A DNA stretch of 47,365 nucleotides, taken from the IMG/VR virus record IMGVR_UViG_3300020578_003511, positions 1-47,365 of that record; one strand, given 5' to 3'. The stretch comes from a virus. The notes beneath the pieces were generated by a model. That model searched no databases. It had not been told where the DNA came from and saw only the letters and a list, made by a program, of their open reading frames with translations. Each line of letters opens with the position of its first letter. Within the stretch, counting starts at the first letter, position 1. The position numbers were made by a program, and so were the translations under genes. Positions 42,541 through 47,365 of this stretch are shown in pieces.

Positions 42541-44211
42541 ATGAGCCAGTCCAAAGCACAACTTACTAATCCATTAGGTCCTGTAAATTTAAGTGGTTTA
42601 AGTGCGACTGGGGTTGTAACTGCTACAACTTTCATTGGTAATGGTTCTGGTTTAACTGGAATTGCACTTACAGGAAACATCAATACAACAGGCATCATTA
42701 CTGCATCTGCATTTTATGGTAGCGGTGCAAATTTAAGTGGAGCAGGATTAGGACCAACAAGTAATATCAATACATCAGGTATCATCACAGCAGGAAAGTT
42801 TTATGGTGATGGAAGTTTATTAACAGATATTGGTGGAGCATTTACACCATTAACTTATAGTCCTGGTATTGGTCAAACAAATGTAGGTGTATCATCAAAC
42901 ATCACCATTACATTTAATAAACCAATTAAAGTTGGAACTGGTACAATTACTTTAAGAACTGGAAGTGCATCAGGAACGATTGTTGAAAGTTTTGATGTTA
43001 CTTCTAGTAGTAGACTTTCAATAAATGCAGGTGTTTTAACGATTAGTCCAACAAATTCACTTGCAGGGTTAACTACACATTATGTTGTGTTACCAGCAGG
43101 AACAATTAAAGATACTTATAATATTGATAGTAATACTTTAATTGATACTTATAGTTTTACCACACAGATATCTAATGTTCTCTTTGTTTGGGGGAATAAT
43201 CTTTATGGAGACCTTGGACAAAATAATACAACACAATATTCATCTCCCGTTCAAATACCAGGAACGCAATGGAGTTCATTTTCTGCCCGCCATGTTACAT
43301 TAGCAACAAAAACTGATGGAACCTTATGGTCATGGGGATATGGACAACAAGGTCAATTAGGACAAAATAATCTAACACAATATTCATCACCAGTACAAAT
43401 TCCAGGAACACAATGGAATAAAATTAATGCAGAAGGTTATATAAATTCACTAGCAACAAAAACTGACGGAACTTTGTGGGCATGGGGATATAATATTGAA
43501 GGACAACTGGGACAAAATAATCGAGCGAATTATTCGTCACCACGACAAATTCCAGGCACACAGTGGAGTTCCATAAGTTGCGGTGGTCATACATTAGCGA
43601 CCAAAACTGATGGAACCTTATGGTCATGGGGTTATAATTATGCCGGAAGATTGGGACAAAATGATACAGTAAGACGTTCATCACCAACACAAATTCCAGG
43701 CACACAATGGAGTTCTATAAGTGCTGGTGGTCAACATTCACTAGCTACTAAAACTGATGGAACTTTATGGGCATGGGGAAGTAATCATTTAGGTTACTTG
43801 GGACAAAATAATACAACATATTATTCATCACCAAGACAAATTCCAGGAACGCAGTGGAGTTCGGTTTCTGCTACTTATGGTGGAGGAAATCAGTCTGTTG
43901 CAACAAAAACTGATGGAACATTGTGGGCATGGGGTTACAATGGATATGGAACATTGGGACAAAATGATACTACAACTCGTTCATCACCAATACAAATTCC
44001 AGGAACACAATGGAATCTAATAGAAGGAGGTAATAACTTACTTCTCGCAACCAAAACTGATGGAACACTATGGATATGGGGATATGGACGTGAAGGAGCA
44101 TTAGGACAAAATACTACAATAAACCTTTCATCACCAACACAAGTTCCAGGAACACAATGGAATTTCGTGAATGCTGGTGGTACCTACATTTCAGGTGGAA
44201 TCAGATCATAA
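42541..44211 (+). CDS. Stalked RCC1 fibre 5 (short-stalk type)
   Basis: 556 aa. N-terminus MSQSKAQLTNPLG, two shaft repeats (TTFIGNGSGLTGIA, FYGDGSLLTDIGG), an Ig-like module (SPGIGQTNVGVSSNITITFNKP) and seven RCC1 blades from about residue 213. It is the most mosaic copy: blade 3 shares 78 nt with copy 1 at 16728, blades 4-5 share 85 nt with the 38664 gene, and blade 6 shares a tract with blade 1 of the 34763 gene. Confidence 0.85.
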   Translation: MSQSKAQLTNPLGPVNLSGLSATGVVTATTFIGNGSGLTGIALTGNINTTGIITASAFYGSGANLSGAGLGPTSNINTSGIITAGKFYGDGSLLTDIGGAFTPLTYSPGIGQTNVGVSSNITITFNKPIKVGTGTITLRTGSASGTIVESFDVTSSSRLSINAGVLTISPTNSLAGLTTHYVVLPAGTIKDTYNIDSNTLIDTYSFTTQISNVLFVWGNNLYGDLGQNNTTQYSSPVQIPGTQWSSFSARHVTLATKTDGTLWSWGYGQQGQLGQNNLTQYSSPVQIPGTQWNKINAEGYINSLATKTDGTLWAWGYNIEGQLGQNNRANYSSPRQIPGTQWSSISCGGHTLATKTDGTLWSWGYNYAGRLGQNDTVRRSSPTQIPGTQWSSISAGGQHSLATKTDGTLWAWGSNHLGYLGQNNTTYYSSPRQIPGTQWSSVSATYGGGNQSVATKTDGTLWAWGYNGYGTLGQNDTTTRSSPIQIPGTQWNLIEGGNNLLLATKTDGTLWIWGYGREGALGQNTTINLSSPTQVPGTQWNFVNAGGTYISGGIRS

Positions 44212-44214
44212 ATA
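44207..44214 (+). promoter_or_regulatory. Late promoter octamer overlapping the upstream stop
   Basis: CATAAATA (7 of 8) contains the upstream TAA and lies 22 bases before ATG 44229; the leader is a one-base variant of those at 36456 and 38642. Confidence 0.6.
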
Positions 44215-44228
44215 TCTAAAAAACGATA

Positions 44229-46385
44229 ATGGCGATAAATTTTCCTGATAGTCCATCGTTAAATCAAATTTTCACAGATGCTACATCTGGTTTTACCTAT
44301 CAGTGGAACGGAACTGTTTGGATCAACTATAACTATACTGCACCAGCAAAGATCTTAGAACTTGATGATATCAAAAGTTCTTTCAATGGTTCAACACAAA
44401 CCTTTGCGCTTACAGTATCAGGTTCTGCTGCTACACCAGTCAAAGCAGATCAGTTAATTATCAACATTGGTGGTATTACACAAAATCCAGGAACTGACTT
44501 TACTGTATCAGGAAGTAATATTACATTCACAACAGCACCAACAACAGGTCTTGACTTTTATGGTGTTCTGTTAGGTGGTTCAACAAGCTTATCAGCAGTA
44601 TCATCAAATACAGTAAGACCGGATTCATTTACAACTGGTGGACCAACATGGAATTCATCAGGTGATCTAAAAGTATCTGGTGTTACAACGATTGCAAACA
44701 CTGGATCTGCAAGTACAGCACTGTATGTTTCAGGAAATGCTAGGATCACTGGAATTGTAACAGTTGGATCATCAAGTATTACGATTGATGGTGCAAATAA
44801 TTCAATTCAAGTTGGAACTGGTGCAACATTAAATGCATCAGGTATTACTGTTGGTATCATTACTGGTACATTCTATGGTAGTGGTGCAGGACTTGCGAAT
44901 GTTGGTCTCGGAACACAAGGAAGTTTGAATACAACAGGTGTCATTACTGCGACAAGTTTCTATGGTGATGGTTCTGGTCTTACAAATCTTGGTGGTCCTT
45001 TACAACCACTGACGTATTCACCTAGTATTGGGCAAACAAATATTTCTGATGTACCAACAATCGTTGTTACATTCAACAAACCACTGAAAATTAATACAGG
45101 ATCAATTACAATCAGAAGTGGAAGTGCATCAGGTACAATCATTGAAAGTTTTGATGTAACATCCAGTTCTGCATTAAGTATTAATGGTGGTGCTTTGACG
45201 ATCACACCAACAGTTGCTTTAGGTGCTGGTACAACACATTTTGTTGTATTCCCTGCGGCAGCATATAAAGATACTTTTGAAAGTTCTTCAAGTGTTGGTA
45301 TTACAACTTATAGCTTTGTAACTGCGACACAGTATTTGCAGTTGTTTGCATGGGGTTCTAATTCTAACGGAACATTAGGACAAAATAATATAACAAATCG
45401 TTCGTCACCAATACAAATTCCAGGTGTTCAGTGGGCACAAATTGATAGTTACTACCACACAGCAGCAACAAAAACTGATGGTACATTGTGGGTATGGGGA
45501 TCTAATGGTAACGGTAAATTAGGATTGAATGATAGTGGAACAATAACTGCACGTTCATCACCAGTACAAATTCCAGGAACATCATGGAATTCTATTAGTC
45601 TTGGATATGCTCATTCATTAGCAACAAAAACTGATGGAACTTTATGGGCATGGGGATATAACGGATTGGGGGGATTAGGGTTAAATGATGTAGCCAATCG
45701 TTCATCACCAAGACAAATTCCAGGAACACAATGGGAAAATTTGGCTGGTGGCTTATATGAGACCCTTGCAACCAAAACTGATGGAACTTTATGGTCATGG
45801 GGTTATAATGCCCAAGGACAATTGGGACTTAATATTAATAACAATTATTTTTCATCACCAGTTCAAGTTCCAGGAACACAATGGAGTAGACCATATAGTG
45901 GATATACGTTTAGTGGAGCACTAAAAACTGATGGAACTTTATGGACATGGGGAAGAAATCAAAGGGGAAATCTAGGACAAAATAATACAGTACAATATTC
46001 ATCACCAAGACAAATACCAGGAACACAATGGAGTGCAGCTTCATTCGGTTATTATCATATTTTAGCAACAAAAACTGATAATACTTTATGGGCATGGGGC
46101 AGTGAAGGAGATGGTTCTATCGGACAAAATGATAATGTGGTTTATTCATCACCAAGACAAATCCCAGGAACCCAATGGTCATTGACCCAAAATCGTGGTG
46201 GTGGATATTTTAGTTTAGCACTTAAAACTGATGGAACTTTATGGGCAGTGGGTGGAAGAAATGGAAGTGGTCATTTAGGTCAAAACGACGATATACGTCG
46301 TTCATCACCAACACAAATTCCAGGAACACAGTGGTCTTCATCATCACAAGCATATGCAATTGGATATGCAATCAAATCAGTATAA
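44229..46385 (+). CDS. Stalked RCC1 fibre 6 (long-stalk type)
   Basis: 718 aa. N-terminus identical to the 38664 fibre for 15 residues, then YQWNGTVWINYNY, a beta module (SFNGSTQTFALTVSG), shaft repeats (TSFYGDGSGLTNLGG), an Ig-like module (SPSIGQTNISDVPTIVVTFNKP ... AGTTHFVVFPAAAYKDTF) and seven RCC1 blades from about residue 372. Blades 2 and 4 carry loop insertions (NDSGTITARSSP, NINNNYFSSP) and blade 7 reads AVGGRNGSG. It is the last of the six tandem fibres. Confidence 0.85.
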   Translation: MAINFPDSPSLNQIFTDATSGFTYQWNGTVWINYNYTAPAKILELDDIKSSFNGSTQTFALTVSGSAATPVKADQLIINIGGITQNPGTDFTVSGSNITFTTAPTTGLDFYGVLLGGSTSLSAVSSNTVRPDSFTTGGPTWNSSGDLKVSGVTTIANTGSASTALYVSGNARITGIVTVGSSSITIDGANNSIQVGTGATLNASGITVGIITGTFYGSGAGLANVGLGTQGSLNTTGVITATSFYGDGSGLTNLGGPLQPLTYSPSIGQTNISDVPTIVVTFNKPLKINTGSITIRSGSASGTIIESFDVTSSSALSINGGALTITPTVALGAGTTHFVVFPAAAYKDTFESSSSVGITTYSFVTATQYLQLFAWGSNSNGTLGQNNITNRSSPIQIPGVQWAQIDSYYHTAATKTDGTLWVWGSNGNGKLGLNDSGTITARSSPVQIPGTSWNSISLGYAHSLATKTDGTLWAWGYNGLGGLGLNDVANRSSPRQIPGTQWENLAGGLYETLATKTDGTLWSWGYNAQGQLGLNINNNYFSSPVQVPGTQWSRPYSGYTFSGALKTDGTLWTWGRNQRGNLGQNNTVQYSSPRQIPGTQWSAASFGYYHILATKTDNTLWAWGSEGDGSIGQNDNVVYSSPRQIPGTQWSLTQNRGGGYFSLALKTDGTLWAVGGRNGSGHLGQNDDIRRSSPTQIPGTQWSSSSQAYAIGYAIKSV

Positions 46386-46393
46386 CATAAATA
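46386..46393 (+). promoter_or_regulatory. Late promoter octamer
   Basis: CATAAATA (7 of 8) lies just after the stop of the last RCC1 fibre and 22 bases before ATG 46408. Confidence 0.55.
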
Positions 46394-46407
46394 CTTAAAA
46401 AACAACA

Positions 46408-46743
46408 ATGAGCGTACCTGCGGTCAATATTGTAATTGAAAAGGGAACTGATTTTGAAGCAATTTATAATGTAACAAACAATGATAGTTCTGTTTATTCA
46501 TTAACCAATCAAACAGCAACTGCAAAAATTCGTAAGCATCCCACTGCATCATCTGTTAAATCATTTCAAACATCAATTACAGTCGCAACTGGTGAAATTA
46601 AAATCTCTATGGGTTCTACGGTAACCGCAGAACTTACAGCAGGACGCAATTATTATGATGTAATCTTAACTCATTCAGCAACTGGTAAAGTTGTAAAAAT
46701 CTTTGAAGGAACAGCAATGGTTCACGATACGGTGTCTGTATGA
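46408..46743 (+). CDS. Small structural protein, Ig-like/BppU-N-like
   Basis: 111 aa of beta-sandwich character: VNIVIEKGTDFEAIYNVTNN, SLTNQTATAKIRKHP, GEIKISMGSTVTAELTAGRN and YYDVILTHSATGKVVKIFEG. The order resembles N-terminal domains of phage baseplate upper proteins, a fold used to anchor receptor-binding proteins. I infer an adaptor or connector role. It overlaps the next gene by ATGA. Confidence 0.6.
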   Translation: MSVPAVNIVIEKGTDFEAIYNVTNNDSSVYSLTNQTATAKIRKHPTASSVKSFQTSITVATGEIKISMGSTVTAELTAGRNYYDVILTHSATGKVVKIFEGTAMVHDTVSV

Positions 46744-47054
46744 CTTACAAAGTATCAGTTTCAACCAATAGTTATTCTGTAAAACAGAAAGCAGCAGCAA
46801 ACTTTAAAGTATCTGCAATTTTAGGTTCAGGAGCATCAGAAGTGGCTAACCTATCAGACTTATCAGACGTTGATGTATCTGGTCTTCAAGATAACTATGT
46901 GTTAATTTATAATGCAGCAGCAGGTAAATTTGTAGCAGAAAATCCAGATAATGTGCTTTCTAATGCGGTTACTGGTGGATTACCAAACACCATTATAAAT
47001 GAACTAGATACTGCGCTTGATGATAAAATTGATTTGGATGGTGGTGCCTTTTAA
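46740..47054 (+). CDS. Small structural protein of cyanophage type
   Basis: 104 aa. The N-terminal half is beta-rich (YKVSVSTNSYSVKQKAAANF); the second half contains LSDLSDVDVSGLQDNYVLIY followed by GKFVAENPDNVLSNAV, a block that often occurs within cyanophage fibre proteins. It is coupled to the preceding gene by ATGA and followed by a late promoter. Probably a fibre-attachment or connector component; not confirmed. Confidence 0.6.
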   Translation: MTYKVSVSTNSYSVKQKAAANFKVSAILGSGASEVANLSDLSDVDVSGLQDNYVLIYNAAAGKFVAENPDNVLSNAVTGGLPNTIINELDTALDDKIDLDGGAF

Positions 47055-47066
47055 AATAAATAAATA
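47055..47066 (+). promoter_or_regulatory. Late promoter, two overlapping octamers
   Basis: AATAAATA occurs at 47055-47062 and again at 47059-47066 (each 7 of 8), 22-33 bases upstream of ATG 47088. Confidence 0.5.
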
Positions 47067-47087
47067 GTAAAAATAGTGTAAGAAAAG

Positions 47088-47365
47088 ATGGCTGCTCCTG
47101 TATTACAGTTTAAGAGAGGTCTTCTTGCTAATCTCCCTGGTTTAAGGGCTGGTGAACCTGGATTTACAACCGATAGTTACGACCTTTATGTTGGTATTGA
47201 TAGTACCACATCAAATAATAAGTTCTTTGGTTCACATAGATATTGGACGAAAAATACTGCATCTACAGGTAGTGGTGTAAACTTTGTAGAGGGTACAACT
47301 AACGGTACTGATTTCATTACCTTAAAGGCACCTGATAGTCTTTCAGGTATTACAACCTTTACACT
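47088..47365 (+). CDS. Start of a fibre-like structural protein (cut by window end)
   Basis: Open from ATG 47088 to the window end (92 codons, no stop). The product begins MAAPVLQFKRGLLANLPGLR and continues AGEPGFTTDSYDLYVGID, an N-terminus typical of phage fibre and capsid-decoration proteins that attach to the virion (the RGxxxNLPxLxxGExGxxTDxxxLYxG pattern). AGAAAAG precedes the ATG. The rest lies outside the window. Confidence 0.75.
   Translation, partial: MAAPVLQFKRGLLANLPGLRAGEPGFTTDSYDLYVGIDSTTSNNKFFGSHRYWTKNTASTGSGVNFVEGTTNGTDFITLKAPDSLSGITTFT

Noticed and set aside
16800-46370. Repeats in the RCC1 region as a CRISPR array or non-coding repeats
   Set aside because: All repeats lie in frame within long ORFs at about 150-bp spacing, vary at codon level and lack constant spacers; they encode propeller blades.
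16728-46385. A diversity-generating retroelement acting on the propellers
   Set aside because: No reverse transcriptase gene is present in the window and variation between blades is not confined to adenine positions; exact shared tracts fit recombination better. A template elsewhere in the genome cannot be excluded.
1-47365. Assignment to a named phage or host strain
   Set aside because: Fibre and late-promoter features support a T4-like marine cyanophage, but no conserved core marker gene such as the major capsid, terminase or polymerase gene lies in the window, so a named relative cannot be given.

Overview
This window is AT-rich, densely packed DNA from a tailed phage. It most resembles the late structural region of a T4-like marine cyanophage (Prochlorococcus/Synechococcus myovirus group). 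The reasons are very long fibre proteins built from repeats of the 'IxTxTSFxGDGSxLTG' and 'VGIGTT' kind, a Peptidase_S74 chaperone tail, T4-type late promoter octamers (TATAAATA and one-base variants) before most structural genes, coupled ATGA/TAATG gene junctions, tRNA genes, and no cellular housekeeping genes. The host is not shown directly; no photosynthesis genes are in the window.

Layout. (1) 29-3654: baseplate/tail-associated structural genes, the first with an apparent frameshift. (2) 3638-5003: a small island with a consensus sigma70-type promoter, five small unknown ORFs, a tRNA-Leu(UAA) with an unusually short variable loop, a degenerate tRNA-Thr(UGU)-shaped element, and a hairpin terminator. 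(3) 5044-16715: four large structural/fibre genes: a 1944-aa fibre, a 1016-aa Ig/Gly-rich/DUF4214 protein, a 580-aa fibre with an S74 self-cleaving chaperone, and a 301-aa two-repeat protein. (4) 16728-25164: three stand-alone seven-repeat RCC1 beta-propellers, with 2OG-Fe(II) oxygenases and glycosyltransferase-like genes between them. (5) 25192-34701: a modification cassette of overlapping genes: sulfotransferase, GT25, two GT9-like and other glycosyltransferases, more 2OG oxygenases, a methyltransferase, and a nearly complete ADP-heptose pathway (HldE split in two, a HAD phosphatase, a cupin and HldD on the opposite strand). (6) 34763-46385: six tandem fibres, each a stalk plus an Ig-like domain plus a seven-repeat RCC1 propeller, each with its own late promoter. 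(7) 46408-47365: two small structural proteins and the start of another large fibre gene.

How it may work together (inference). Nine RCC1 propellers (63 repeats) are interleaved with or flank about eight 2OG-Fe(II) oxygenases, six glycosyltransferase-like proteins, a sulfotransferase, a methyltransferase and ADP-heptose enzymes. One reading is that the phage hydroxylates and glycosylates/sulfates its own propeller fibres; the other is that it remodels host surface polysaccharide. Exact 62-85 nt tracts shared between different propeller genes suggest that blades are shuffled by recombination, which would make this a host-recognition diversification locus.
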